A stretch of 35,759 bases of DNA. It comes from Bacteroidales bacterium. Its GTDB lineage: Bacteria; Bacteroidota; Bacteroidia; Bacteroidales; WRLA01. Positions within the stretch are counted from its first letter, which is position 1, and each line of letters begins with the position of its first letter. This document shows positions 8,236-16,563 of this stretch, one piece after another. The stretch is from the NCBI GenBank assembly GCA_031254805.1, contig JAIRTP010000020.1, forward strand, positions 1 through 35,759, given 5' to 3'. A model generated the notes under the pieces. The model was not told the DNA's origin and did not search any database. It saw only the letters and a list, made by a program, of their open reading frames with translations. The position numbers were made by a program, and so were the translations under genes.

Positions 8236-9336
8236 ATGAAAGAGACCCCATTCACCAAATTTCATGTAGCATTAGGAGCAAAAATGATTCCTTTTGCCGG
8301 ATTTATGATGCCTGTTCAATATGAAGGATTAATCGCTGAACATCTTAATGTCAGGGCAAAACTTGGCGTTTTTGATGTTTCACACATGGGAGAAGTTTGG
8401 GTTAAAGGCCCCAAAGCATTTGATTTTGTGCAATATGTTACTACTAACGACGTCGCCGCTTTATACGACGGTAAAGTACAATACAGTTGTTTTCCAAATG
8501 GAAAAGGCGGTATCGTCGACGATCTTTTAGTGTATCGTATCGACGATCAAACTTATTTATTAGTAATCAACGCCGCCAATATCGACAAAGATTGGGCGCA
8601 TCTTACTAAGATAGCAGAAAAGGCGGGATTAGAAATTGGAAAAGAACTTTATAACGCTTCCGATGAAATCGCTCAATTGGCCGTTCAAGGTCCTTTAGCT
8701 TTGAAAGCAATGCAAAAGTACGCCGATACGCCTATAGAAGATATGGAGTACTATACTTTTAAAAAAATGAAATTTGCAGGCTGCGACGTTATTTTATCGA
8801 CGACAGGTTATACGGGAGCGGGAGGTTGTGAAATATATCTTGACAATAAAGACGCCGACGTTATTTGGGATGCCGTCATGAAAGCGGGCGAGGAGTTCGG
8901 ATTGAAACCGGCTGGATTGGGAGCGCGCGACACGTTGCGTTTGGAAATGGGATTTTGTCTCTATGGCCACGAAATAACCGATGAAATATCTCCGATTGAA
9001 GCCGGATTAGGATGGATCACTAAATTTGTCGACGGGAACGACTTTCTTGATCGTTCTCGTTTTGAAGAGCAAAAGAAAAACGGCGCGACCAAGAAAGTAG
9101 TTGGTATTGAGATGATCGATCGCGGAATACCGCGTCAGGATTATGAAATTGTTGACGCCGACGGAAATAAGATTGGTTATGTCTGCTCGGGAACGCAATC
9201 GCCGTCGTTAAATATTGCCATAGGAACGGCTATGGTCGACAAGGATTTTGCTAAGATCGATACGGAAATTTTTGTTGTAATACGCGGGAAAAACATCAAA
9301 GCCAAAGTTGTAAAGATGCCTTTTTATAAGGGATAA
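8236..9336 (+). CDS. gcvT: Aminomethyltransferase (glycine cleavage T protein)
   Basis: This 366-residue protein is the usual GcvT length. It takes the aminomethyl group from lipoylated H protein and, with tetrahydrofolate, releases ammonia and methylene-tetrahydrofolate. Motifs include KMIPFAGFMMPVQYEG near the N terminus, VFDVSHMGE, GGIVDDLLVYRI with the conserved aspartate, STTGYTGAGGCEIY, and GARDTLRLEMGFCLYGHEI. The other glycine cleavage genes (gcvH, gcvP) are not in this window. It lies 21 nt after yidC and is probably cotranscribed. Its end faces the minus-strand SAM hydrolase gene across about 250 bp. Confidence 0.97.
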   Translation: MKETPFTKFHVALGAKMIPFAGFMMPVQYEGLIAEHLNVRAKLGVFDVSHMGEVWVKGPKAFDFVQYVTTNDVAALYDGKVQYSCFPNGKGGIVDDLLVYRIDDQTYLLVINAANIDKDWAHLTKIAEKAGLEIGKELYNASDEIAQLAVQGPLALKAMQKYADTPIEDMEYYTFKKMKFAGCDVILSTTGYTGAGGCEIYLDNKDADVIWDAVMKAGEEFGLKPAGLGARDTLRLEMGFCLYGHEITDEISPIEAGLGWITKFVDGNDFLDRSRFEEQKKNGATKKVVGIEMIDRGIPRQDYEIVDADGNKIGYVCSGTQSPSLNIAIGTAMVDKDFAKIDTEIFVVIRGKNIKAKVVKMPFYKG

Positions 9337-9365
9337 CAAACAATGAATATTATACTTTATCAAAT

Positions 9366-9386
9366 AGGGGGCGTCAAAAGTCCCCT
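9366..9386 (+). terminator. Possible weak terminator after gcvT
   Basis: AGGGG at 9366-9370 pairs with CCCCT at 9382-9386, with one more G-U pair inside. The hairpin lies 30 nt after the gcvT stop and is followed only by a mixed AT stretch (TAGATAATTTTG), so it is at best a weak intrinsic terminator. Confidence 0.3.
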
Positions 9387-9590
9387 TAGATAATTTTGAA
9401 GTTATAAATTATAAGTTCGTTAATGATTTCTAAGGATTAATACGACCTGAAAAACCGTTTAATCTCAAAAAACAGCAATAATGAACTTTTCTGTCGAGAC
9501 AACTTGTAGTAGGTTGCAACTTTTGCAGATTGCAGTTGGATTTTTGACGCGCTCTCATTTTTTATCGAGAATGATTCTATCGTAAACTTC

Positions 9591-10388
9591 TTAAAATTCA
9601 AGCTGGATCTGAACCCATTTATTTTTCTTATCGATCAGTAATCCCGCCGCGTTTCCGTGATTGATAGCAATCATTAAATAATCATTCACAAAAAGAAGCG
9701 CAAAATCGCCCTCGCCCACTTCAGAAAAGGCCGACACAACTTTTTTGATTTCGTAAGAATAATTTCCAATCGTTAAAATAAATGGCTTGGCGGTCATTTT
9801 GCGTTCGACGTCCGCGCGTCGAATATTGGTATAAATGTTTTCGTAATTATCGAAATAGACCGATCTTCCGATAATTTTATTCTCCTGAACTACCGGTTGG
9901 AACATCCTCTTCTCAACGAAGGAATCAACCGGATCGGCTATGTCGGAAATAGATTTTCCATTGAAGATAGCCGCCAAAATCGGAATGTATATATCGCGCG
10001 TCGGGAAAGGAGAAGATTCACAAAAGGGCATTTTCTTGATGCGATAGATCTCTTGCGCCGGATTTCCCTCAAAAATGAGCGAAAAAACGCCATTGTCGCA
10101 GCTAATGAAATAATGGTCGTTATATTGTACGATCAATTGATCCGCTTTCAACGAAGGTTTTGTCTCAACAGCAATGATATGCCAACTATTTTTTGGATAA
10201 TAAAGATAACTGTTTTTCAAAATAAAAGCCGCTTGAAAAGTATCGAACGGAACTACGGAGTGAGAAATATCTATCAATCTGGCTTGCGGGCATAGCGATA
10301 ATAATGCGCCTTTAACAGTCGCCAAATAGTGATCGGCCGTTCCCCAATCGCTGGTAATTGTAGCTATATGATTTCGATCCGCCGCCAT
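9591..10388 (-). CDS. SAM hydrolase (adenosine-forming), DUF62/chlorinase-fluorinase fold
   Basis: This 265-residue protein matches the DUF62 family, which includes SAM hydroxide adenosyltransferases and the rarer fluorinase and chlorinase. Visible motifs are ITSDWGTADHYLATVKGAL (11-29), DISHSVVPFDTFQAAFIL (40-57), and FISCDNGVFSLIF for the SAM-binding region. Most genomic members hydrolyse SAM to adenosine and methionine. Halogenase activity is not suggested, since the loop that sets those enzymes apart cannot be judged here. It is the last gene of a minus-strand group, 62 nt after rsmI. The ATG at 10388 is the only good start close to the first strand. Confidence 0.88.
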   Translation of the reverse strand: MAADRNHIATITSDWGTADHYLATVKGALLSLCPQARLIDISHSVVPFDTFQAAFILKNSYLYYPKNSWHIIAVETKPSLKADQLIVQYNDHYFISCDNGVFSLIFEGNPAQEIYRIKKMPFCESSPFPTRDIYIPILAAIFNGKSISDIADPVDSFVEKRMFQPVVQENKIIGRSVYFDNYENIYTNIRRADVERKMTAKPFILTIGNYSYEIKKVVSAFSEVGEGDFALLFVNDYLMIAINHGNAAGLLIDKKNKWVQIQLEF

Positions 10389-10450
10389 TTCAATGATGCC
10401 GATTTTTTCGTCAAAGTTACTCCTTTTTAAGATATTCTTCGAAATAAATT

Positions 10451-11122
10451 TTATTTCATTCCCTCAATCACTACTACAAATTCTCCTTTTGGGGCATTTT
10501 CACGATAATATCGTAAAAGTTCGTCCAAAGTTCCCCTTCTGTTTTCTTCAAATAATTTTGTCAATTCACGCGATACAGAAGCATGCCGTTCCTCTCCGCA
10601 ATGTTCTATAAGCTGTTCTAAAGTTTTACAGATGCGATGGGGCGATTCATACAAAATAAATGTATACGGCAATTGAGACAAATACGACAAGCGCGTTTGT
10701 CGTCCTTTTTTATGAGGTAAAAATCCTTCAAAGAAGAATTTATCAGATGGCAATCCCGAATTAACCAAAGCAGGCACAAAAGCCGTCGCCCCGGGAAGCG
10801 TTTCAATCGGAATGTCCGCCGCAACGCAATGCGAAACCAACAAAAACCCCGGATCGGAAATTCCGGGCGTTCCGGCATCGGTTACTAAAGCCAATGTTTT
10901 TCCCGATTTTAAATGAGAAATAACGTCCGTGGTTTTTTGATGTTCATTATGTTGATGATAAGCGATTACTTTTTTCTGAATATTATAATGAGAAAGTAAT
11001 TTAGCCGTAACCCGCGTATCTTCAGCCAAAATGGCGTCTACTTCTTTCAAGACTTGCAGAGCGCGTAATGTGATATCTTCAAGATTGCCGATAGGCGTTG
11101 GTATGATGTATAGTTTCGACAT
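10451..11122 (-). CDS. rsmI: 16S rRNA (cytidine-1402-2'-O)-methyltransferase
   Basis: RsmI 2'-O-methylates C1402 in the decoding centre of 16S rRNA using SAM. The 223-residue protein shows the tetrapyrrole-methylase fold motifs: LYIIPTPIGNLEDITLRAL (4-22), ILAEDTR (31-37), LVTDAGTPGISDPG (79-92) and ETLPGATAFVPALVNSGLP (107-125), then FEGFLPHKKGR and YESPHRI. It lacks the extra C-terminal region of the approximately 286-residue E. coli protein; as far as I know the short form is normal in Bacteroidota. It starts 22 nt after the stop of the efflux gene on the same strand. Confidence 0.96.
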   Translation of the reverse strand: MSKLYIIPTPIGNLEDITLRALQVLKEVDAILAEDTRVTAKLLSHYNIQKKVIAYHQHNEHQKTTDVISHLKSGKTLALVTDAGTPGISDPGFLLVSHCVAADIPIETLPGATAFVPALVNSGLPSDKFFFEGFLPHKKGRQTRLSYLSQLPYTFILYESPHRICKTLEQLIEHCGEERHASVSRELTKLFEENRRGTLDELLRYYRENAPKGEFVVVIEGMK

Positions 11123-11144
11123 AAATATTCTGCATTATACTCTT

Positions 11145-12467
11145 TTACTCTTCCAAATAACTAAAAACTTGACCGCTTAACTGCATGAGCGATATTTCGC
11201 ACAATTTGGTATTGTATTCGGCTTGCAACAACCTTTCTTCTGCCGAGAGCAAACTATTTTGCGCTTCCCGCAATTCTATACCGGAAAGATCGCCTAATTT
11301 GTACCTTTCAAGGGCGATTTCGTAATTTTCCTTGGCTACGATCAAATTTTCTCGCTCCAATCCCAATAAATCCAAGTTGTTTTGATATGCCATCCAAATA
11401 TTGGAAAAATCGGCGGAAATGGCAAGTTCTAATTGTGCATATTCTAAAGAGCTATTTTCAATTGCGATCTTTGCGTTTCTCTGTTCTCTCCTTCTATTCA
11501 TTCCGTCAAAGACCGTAAATCCTAAAGTAAGCCCGTAATTCAATCCCAGATTTTGTTGGCTTTGATACGTTCCGATATCGTAATGATTCCATGCGTAACC
11601 GTATCCGGCATTCATTTTTAAATATGGAAAATTGCGGCTTCGGACAGTTTTATAATCTAAATCGCTCAAAGTTTTGTTTTTTTCGGAGATCAACAGTGAA
11701 GAGTTTACCTCCAAAGTTTTTTTCCAACAATCTTCTTCCTGTAAAAACATATTAACTTCAATCGACGTATCGCTTACTACTGTTTTTTGAGCGACATTTT
11801 CCAACGCCATCAATTCGTTTAATCGAATACGCGACGCATTGAGTTCTTCCATTTGTCTGATCAATAAGGAGCTATCTGCATTAAAATCCACTCGCGCCTG
11901 TTGCAGATCAAGTCGCGACATCGATCCGATATTATACCGCGCTTCAACGATCCTCAATCGTTCGCCTGAAAGAGCGACGGCGGCTTTGAGATTTTTTAAC
12001 CGGATATTTTGACGAACATAATTGTAATACTCTGCAACAAGATTTGAGATAAAATTTTCCATAGTTGTTCGCGTTTCCAAAGCGCCCATTTCTTGCAGCT
12101 CTTTCAAACGGCGGTTATTCGTTTGAATTTTCAACCCTTCGAAAATAGTCCATCCAAGATTCAACCCGACATTAGCCGACCGATTGTGCACATTATTATA
12201 TTTGTTCTCCGTCCCGTCGGGAAATTTTTGTGAAGTATTATTGTCCCATGTTCCGGAATAACCTCCGCTTAAATCTAGCGTGGGCAAATATCCGGCATTT
12301 CCCAATGTAGCGTTATTATCGCTTATTTCTTCCAGATTTCGGACAATTCGAATTGCATAATTTTGCTCCAACCCAACTTTCAAGCACTTTTGCAAATCAT
12401 ATGCTTCTTGCGCCCATCCTGCGCCGACTATCAAAAGAAAAATGAATAATCCGATATATTTTTTCAT
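11145..12467 (-). CDS. TolC-type outer membrane efflux protein (first copy)
   Basis: This 440-residue protein has a signal peptide (MKKYIGLFIFLLIVGAGWAQ) and two outer membrane efflux protein repeats. These are heptad-rich helices with the paired pattern RIVEARYNIGSMSRLDLQQA (about 172-191) and the later ALERYKLGDLSGIELREAQN, the same G(x)1-3(S/D).LDL..A turn in each half. It should form a trimeric outer membrane channel with a periplasmic tunnel. No adaptor or inner membrane pump lies next to it; rsmI follows at 22 nt. It is clearly different from the second TolC-type gene at 25057. Its partner pump must be encoded elsewhere or shared. Confidence 0.9.
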   Translation of the reverse strand: MKKYIGLFIFLLIVGAGWAQEAYDLQKCLKVGLEQNYAIRIVRNLEEISDNNATLGNAGYLPTLDLSGGYSGTWDNNTSQKFPDGTENKYNNVHNRSANVGLNLGWTIFEGLKIQTNNRRLKELQEMGALETRTTMENFISNLVAEYYNYVRQNIRLKNLKAAVALSGERLRIVEARYNIGSMSRLDLQQARVDFNADSSLLIRQMEELNASRIRLNELMALENVAQKTVVSDTSIEVNMFLQEEDCWKKTLEVNSSLLISEKNKTLSDLDYKTVRSRNFPYLKMNAGYGYAWNHYDIGTYQSQQNLGLNYGLTLGFTVFDGMNRRREQRNAKIAIENSSLEYAQLELAISADFSNIWMAYQNNLDLLGLERENLIVAKENYEIALERYKLGDLSGIELREAQNSLLSAEERLLQAEYNTKLCEISLMQLSGQVFSYLEE

Positions 12468-12692
12468 CTTTTTCGTATTTATCTTTTAAGGTCAAAACGT
12501 AAAAAGAACATACATATTTTGAGCATTTTATTACTTTCTACAAAGAGAAGAAAATAACGATTTGCCTGAATGATAAGTTTATTAGAAGTCATTAAATATC
12601 ATTGCTAATAAGCATATTGCATTGAACGCTTGTCAATTTGAATATTTTTATAGCAATTATCATGCAAGGAGAGAGGCGTTTTGGAAAAATAA

Positions 12693-12723
12693 TTTTCTCG
12701 AATCGATTGAATCGTCGAGAAAA
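12693..12723. repeat. Inverted repeat TTTTCTCGA / TCGAGAAAA
   Basis: TTTTCTCGA at 12693-12701 faces TCGAGAAAA at 12715-12723, nine perfect pairs around a 13-nt loop. On neither strand is the stem followed by a T tract, so it is not a standard terminator. It lies about 40 bp upstream of the tRNA-Arg -7 box and could be an operator or simply a chance palindrome. Confidence 0.35.
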
Positions 12724-12763
12724 AGAATTAACCAAAAAGGGATTAAGTTTGAATAACTTTTTT

Positions 12764-12771
12764 TAGCTTTG
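12764..12771 (+). promoter_or_regulatory. -7 promoter box of tRNA-Arg (TAGCTTTG)
   Basis: TAGCTTTG is an exact TAnnTTTG match ending 16 nt before the tRNA 5' end, which would place transcription start a few bases before the mature tRNA. The nearest TTTG upstream (12748-12751) is only 12 nt away, too close for a standard -33 element. Confidence 0.55.
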
Positions 12772-12787
12772 CAACCGCGAAAAAAAA

Positions 12788-12859
12788 GGCTCCGTAGTTC
12801 AATGGATAGAACGGAAGTTTCCTAAACTTTAAATACAGGTTCGATTCCTGTCGGGGCTA
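12788..12859 (+). tRNA. tRNA-Arg (anticodon CCU)
   Basis: The 72-nt sequence folds as a standard cloverleaf. The acceptor GGCTCCG pairs with CGGGGCT (two G-U pairs), the D stem is GTTC/GAAC, and the anticodon stem GAAGT/ACTTT holds the loop TTCCTAA with anticodon CCT. The T arm is ACAGG-TTCGATT-CCTGT. It reads AGG codons. CCA is not encoded. It is a single tRNA gene with its own -7 box and terminator. Confidence 0.95.
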
Positions 12860-12899
12860 CTAAATAATTTATAAACAAAGGTTTATTTTGAATAATATT

Positions 12900-12928
12900 G
12901 GAAGTCGCGCTGAGCGACTTCCCTTTTT
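12900..12928 (+). terminator. Intrinsic terminator of tRNA-Arg
   Basis: GGAAGTCGC (12900-12908) and GCGACTTCC (12914-12922) form nine perfect pairs around a 5-nt loop, followed by CTTTTTC. It lies 40 nt after the tRNA. It also overlaps the TTG-initiated upstream extension of the ClC reading frame, which argues that this extension is not translated. Confidence 0.85.
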
Positions 12929-12944
12929 CATAAAAGAGAGGGTA

Positions 12945-14726
12945 ATGAACCGGATCAAAAAAATAGCGTCAAGGATAAATCGTTGGCGATATAAAAAGCT
13001 TAACGACATGTCGTTTATGATCGTTATTAGTATTGTTATCGGCGTTGTATCGGCATTAGTCGCGATTGTTTTAAAATATTTGGTTCATTTTATAACTAAT
13101 CTCCTGTCGAGGATATCTTTTTCCGGATTCGAAAATATCATGTATCTCATTTATCCGATGATCGGGATATTTTTCACAATCATTGTTGTTCGTTATCTTC
13201 TTAAGGAACAGTTGGGAGAAGGCGTTCCGAAAGTTTTATATGCTATTTCTCGTAATAAAGCGATCTTGAAACCGATGAGTATGGTTTCCGCTATGGTTGG
13301 CAGCGCGTTAACCGTAGGATTTGGAGGATCGGTTGGGCTGGAAGGACCTACAATTGCCACCGGCGCATCCGTGGGAAGTAATATCGGGCGGCTTTTGAAA
13401 TTAAATTATCGACAAACGGCGTTACTTTTGGTTTGCGCAAGCGCCGGCGCTATGGCGGCCATTTTCAAATCGCCGATTGCCGCCATGGTTTTTGTGCTGG
13501 AAGTGATGATGCTTGATCTTACCGCGGCGTCTATTGTGCCGTTACTCATCTCTACTGTTACCGCAACTTTGATATCATATCTTTTTCTTGGAACCGACGT
13601 CATCTATTCTATCGATAGCGTCGCTACGTTTTCGATAGGAAATTTTCCTTATTACATTGTTTTAGGGATTTTAGCCGGTTTTGCGAGCCTTATTTTTACC
13701 AGAATTTATAGAATGTCGCACGATTTCTTTGAAAAGCATTTTAAATCATGGGGATATAGTTTGATTTTCGGAGGCTTGGCTTTGGGAGCTTTGATTTTTA
13801 TTATTCCGTCGTTTTATGGAGAAGGGTATAACGCTATAAATAATTGCTTGCACGGCGACGTAACGTCTATGTTTAAAGAGAGCGTTTTTTCTCGTTTTGG
13901 CAGCGGCATGTTCTGGATATTGATCTTTCTCTTGGCCAGCGTCGTATTAAAATGTGTAACTACAAATCTTACTTTCGGAGCAGGCGGCTTGGGAGGTATT
14001 TTTGCTCCAACTTTGTTTATCGGGTCTCATTTGGGAGTTCTTTTTGCGCTCGCTGTCAATTATTACGATTTGGGAGATATCTCGACGGTAAATTTCGCTT
14101 TGGCGGGGATGGGAGGTTGCATCGCGGGGGTTATTCATGCTCCGCTGACGGCTATTTTCCTGATTGCCGAACTGACCGGAGGATATACGATGTTTTTGCC
14201 TTTGATGATCACATCTGTCTTTTCATTTATAACGATCAGACTTTTTGAATCCCATTCGGTGTATACCTATCAATTGGCAAAACAAGGCGATCTGCTTACG
14301 CATAATACCGACGAAAATACGCTCAAGATGCTTAGCATTGATAAATTGATTGAAAAGAATTTTATCACGATCAATTACGACGCTACTCTGGGCGATGTTG
14401 TAAAAGTAATTGCCCGATCTACGCGTAATATTTATCCGGTAGTTGATAACGAAAATACCTTTTATGGAATTGTAACGCTCGACGATGTTCGCCCGATTAT
14501 GTTTGATCAAGATTCTTACGATGAAATCTTTGTAAAGGATATTATGAGGATGCCCTCAGACCAAATTAAATTGCATGATAAAGTAGAAATTGCCGCAGAA
14601 AAATTCAGGCAAAACGATCTATATAATATGGTTGTTTTAAATGAAGATAAATATGTCGGATTTGTTAGTCGCGCTAATTTGTTCAGCGAGTATAGAAAAA
14701 CGCTGAAAGAATTCTCGGAAGAGTAA
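12945..14726 (+). CDS. ClC-family chloride transporter/channel with CBS domains
   Basis: I take the ATG at 12945 (593 residues); the frame is open further upstream to a TTG at 12888, but that part overlaps the tRNA terminator. The ClC core has the anion-site motifs GEGVPKV (GSGIP equivalent), GGSVGLEGPTIATGASVG with the gating glutamate, GGLGGIFAPTLFIGSHLG, and the central tyrosine in ELTGGYTMFLP. About 10-12 hydrophobic segments are followed by two CBS domains (roughly the last 130 residues, TINYDATLGDVVKVIARS and DKVEIAAEKFRQ), which usually bind adenine nucleotides. The proton-glutamate position of E. coli ClC reads V (FVLEVM versus FIIEEM), so it may be a channel or an uncoupled transporter. 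Confidence 0.92.
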   Translation: MNRIKKIASRINRWRYKKLNDMSFMIVISIVIGVVSALVAIVLKYLVHFITNLLSRISFSGFENIMYLIYPMIGIFFTIIVVRYLLKEQLGEGVPKVLYAISRNKAILKPMSMVSAMVGSALTVGFGGSVGLEGPTIATGASVGSNIGRLLKLNYRQTALLLVCASAGAMAAIFKSPIAAMVFVLEVMMLDLTAASIVPLLISTVTATLISYLFLGTDVIYSIDSVATFSIGNFPYYIVLGILAGFASLIFTRIYRMSHDFFEKHFKSWGYSLIFGGLALGALIFIIPSFYGEGYNAINNCLHGDVTSMFKESVFSRFGSGMFWILIFLLASVVLKCVTTNLTFGAGGLGGIFAPTLFIGSHLGVLFALAVNYYDLGDISTVNFALAGMGGCIAGVIHAPLTAIFLIAELTGGYTMFLPLMITSVFSFITIRLFESHSVYTYQLAKQGDLLTHNTDENTLKMLSIDKLIEKNFITINYDATLGDVVKVIARSTRNIYPVVDNENTFYGIVTLDDVRPIMFDQDSYDEIFVKDIMRMPSDQIKLHDKVEIAAEKFRQNDLYNMVVLNEDKYVGFVSRANLFSEYRKTLKEFSEE

Positions 14727-15116
14727 AATAATTTGGAGGTTGGTTATACGGCCTCTATCTTTTAACGCCGTAGTTTAAAATTTCTTCTATATATTCTATC
14801 ATATCTTCTATTGATAAACTTGAAATGAGCATAAAATCATAGATTTAGCCTATAAAATTCTTTGTTTTTTCGTGTATCTAAACCGCATATTTTTTTCATA
14901 TTGATTACTCTTCGCCGTTATTCTTCGATAAGTAACGAAAGTTATGATTTTTTGCAAATCTCGTTCAACCGACGGCCGCACGAAACGAAGCGCTTGGCAA
15001 TTTGACCTTTCAATTTTTATCAGGCTACATATATGTAAGGAGTTTTATGTACATTTGCAAATTGTTTTTTAAAGTTTTTTGACTCAAAATTATATTATTT
15101 AAATCAGGAAGAGAAT
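14727..15116. other. 390-bp intergenic region before the GldH-like gene
   Basis: This AT-rich stretch holds a weak GAGG/CCTC hairpin just after the ClC stop, a 25-codon minus-strand frame at 14755-14832 (MLISSLSIEDMIEYIEEILN...), a 12-bp palindrome at 15026-15037 and a -7 box at 15050-15057. The short frame looks like a plausible protein tail, but a stop codon lies just upstream of its ATG, so it is not supported as a gene. Confidence 0.35.
15026..15057 (+). promoter_or_regulatory. Possible promoter/operator of the GldH-like gene
   Basis: TACATTTG at 15050-15057 is an exact TAnnTTTG box, 59 nt before the ATG at 15117. TACATATATGTA at 15026-15037 is a perfect 12-bp palindrome placed where a -33 element would lie, and ATGTACAT (15047-15054) overlaps the -7 box. 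A repressor could act here, but short AT palindromes also arise by chance. Confidence 0.35.
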
Positions 15117-15608
15117 ATGAAAAAAGTTGTAGGAATTTTGACCGTACTTTTAGTAATCATCGGCGCGGTGGTGATTATAGTACTTGCAAAGAATACTCCT
15201 AAAAATTTTTCAGAAGAATACAGGTTCCCGAGTGCCACTTGGAACAAAATGAATTTTGCAACCTTTGCGTTTGATATTCCCGACAGTTATGTAGGAAAAC
15301 CGTTTGCTATTTACATTGAAATGGTTCATTCTCCGATTATTCAGCGAGATAAAATGCTGGTAAATCTCAATATATACTCTCCGGGAGGGGATACGCGCGT
15401 GTCGGAACATCAAGTCCATTTTAAAAATCCGGAAGGAAAGTTTAAAGGAGATGTTATCGATAATATTTTTACTATGAAACAGATTCTCCGGAGAAACTTT
15501 GTTTTTTCACAATCCGGAAAATGGAAGTTTGAAATAGAACAGCGCAGCGAACTTTACGATTTCACAGGTTTGGAAAGCATGCGCCTTGTTTTTGAAGAGA
15601 TGAGATAA
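15117..15608 (+). CDS. GldH-like membrane-anchored protein
   Basis: This 163-residue protein has one hydrophobic segment at about 5-24 and then a probable periplasmic beta domain. The stretch YRFPSATWNKMNFATFAFDI (35-54), the central LVNLNIYSPGGD, and a later FSQSGKWKFEIEQR resemble the GldH family (FP...W.k.d...F and FP.sG.Y.f...Q). GldH proteins are lipoproteins tied to gliding and type IX secretion in Bacteroidota, and are also found in non-gliding species. This one shows no lipobox cysteine, so it would be anchored by an uncleaved helix. Family assignment is from pattern memory and is moderate at best. It precedes the pseudouridine synthase by 34 nt. Confidence 0.5.
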   Translation: MKKVVGILTVLLVIIGAVVIIVLAKNTPKNFSEEYRFPSATWNKMNFATFAFDIPDSYVGKPFAIYIEMVHSPIIQRDKMLVNLNIYSPGGDTRVSEHQVHFKNPEGKFKGDVIDNIFTMKQILRRNFVFSQSGKWKFEIEQRSELYDFTGLESMRLVFEEMR

Positions 15609-15642
15609 TTTCAAAATAGATTAAGGGGAGAAAAGCGAGAAA

Positions 15643-16539
15643 ATGACGCCGGTAAGAAAAAACAATAGCGAAAAAACGGATCGTTCAAGAAAGCCTTCCA
15701 GCCGTTCCGGAGGCAAAAAACCGTTTGAACAGCGAGAACGTAAGGAATTTAAAAAACCATATTCTGCGACTGGAAAGAGACGCCCTGCCGCAAAGGGAAG
15801 CGCTAATCCGAAAAAGTCTGAGGAATCGGGATTGATTCGCCTCAATAGATATATTGCCCGTTCGGGGATTTGCTCCCGCCGCGAAGCCGACGAACTTATT
15901 ACTACGGGCGAAGTAAAAGTGAACGGAGTAATTGTGACGGAATTGGGAACAAAAGTTTCTAATGTCGACAAAATACATGTCGCCGATCAACTGATTCGTT
16001 TTGAGAAGCCGACATATCTGCTTTTGAACAAGCCAAAGGGATATATCACGACTACCGACGATCCCTATAAACGCCGCACGGTTATGGCCTTGATAGAAAA
16101 TGCCTGTAAAGAAAGCGTTTATCCTGTCGGACGGCTTGATAGAAATACAACCGGATTGTTGCTTTTTACTAATGATGGAGATATGGCTAAGAAATTAACC
16201 CATCCTTCGAGCAATATACGAAAGATATACCACGTTCATTTAGATAAAGCATTGACAAAAGGCGACATGATAAAAATTGCCGAAGGATTGAATTTGGAAG
16301 ACGGTATTGTCAAAGTGGACGAAATCAGTTATGCCGGAACAGGAAATGATAAGAAAGAAATTGGCATAACGTTGCATTCCGGAAAAAACAGAATAGTACG
16401 ACGCATATTTGAATCGCTTGGTTATCAGGTGGTAAAGTTAGACAGGGTTCTTTTTGCAGGACTTACGAAAAAAGATTTGAAAAGAGGTCATTTTCGTTTT
16501 TTGACGCCGCAGGAAGTGAATTTTTTAAAGATGCTATAG
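15643..16539 (+). CDS. rluB: Pseudouridine synthase, RsuA/RluB family
   Basis: Residues 1-62 are a very basic, disordered extension. An S4 RNA-binding domain follows (IRLNRYIARSGICSRREADE, 65-84), then the RsuA/RluB catalytic domain with YLLLNKPKGYITT (125-137) and the catalytic aspartate D166 in YPVGRLDRNTTGLLLFTNDG. The family converts a specific uridine in rRNA to pseudouridine; RluB acts at 23S U2605, RsuA at 16S U516. The basic extension and general length fit the Bacteroidota RluB-like group, but RluB and related RluE/RluF cannot be separated firmly by eye. An AAGGGGAG stretch lies 12 nt before the ATG. atpF follows after 24 nt. Confidence 0.88.
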   Translation: MTPVRKNNSEKTDRSRKPSSRSGGKKPFEQRERKEFKKPYSATGKRRPAAKGSANPKKSEESGLIRLNRYIARSGICSRREADELITTGEVKVNGVIVTELGTKVSNVDKIHVADQLIRFEKPTYLLLNKPKGYITTTDDPYKRRTVMALIENACKESVYPVGRLDRNTTGLLLFTNDGDMAKKLTHPSSNIRKIYHVHLDKALTKGDMIKIAEGLNLEDGIVKVDEISYAGTGNDKKEIGITLHSGKNRIVRRIFESLGYQVVKLDRVLFAGLTKKDLKRGHFRFLTPQEVNFLKML

Positions 16540-16563
16540 AGAACAATCAGAATCGTAAATAAT

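Larger units (their letters stand above)
12468..12787. other. Divergent intergenic region between the efflux gene and tRNA-Arg
   Basis: This 320-bp AT-rich stretch separates the minus-strand efflux gene from the plus-strand tRNA. It must hold the promoters of both. I see an inverted repeat at 12693-12723 and the tRNA -7 box at 12764. No coding region or sigma-54 element stands out. Confidence 0.5.

Noticed and set aside
9591-10388. Idea that the DUF62 protein is a fluorinase or chlorinase
   Set aside because: Nothing in the neighbourhood suggests halometabolite synthesis, and most family members are SAM hydrolases.
12693-12723. Inverted repeat considered as a terminator
   Set aside because: No T tract follows the stem on either strand, so it is listed only as an inverted repeat.
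14755-14832. 25-codon minus-strand frame (MLISSLSIEDMIEYIEEILN...)
   Set aside because: It reads like a plausible protein tail, but a TAA lies five codons before its ATG and there is no promoter or family match. Too short to support.
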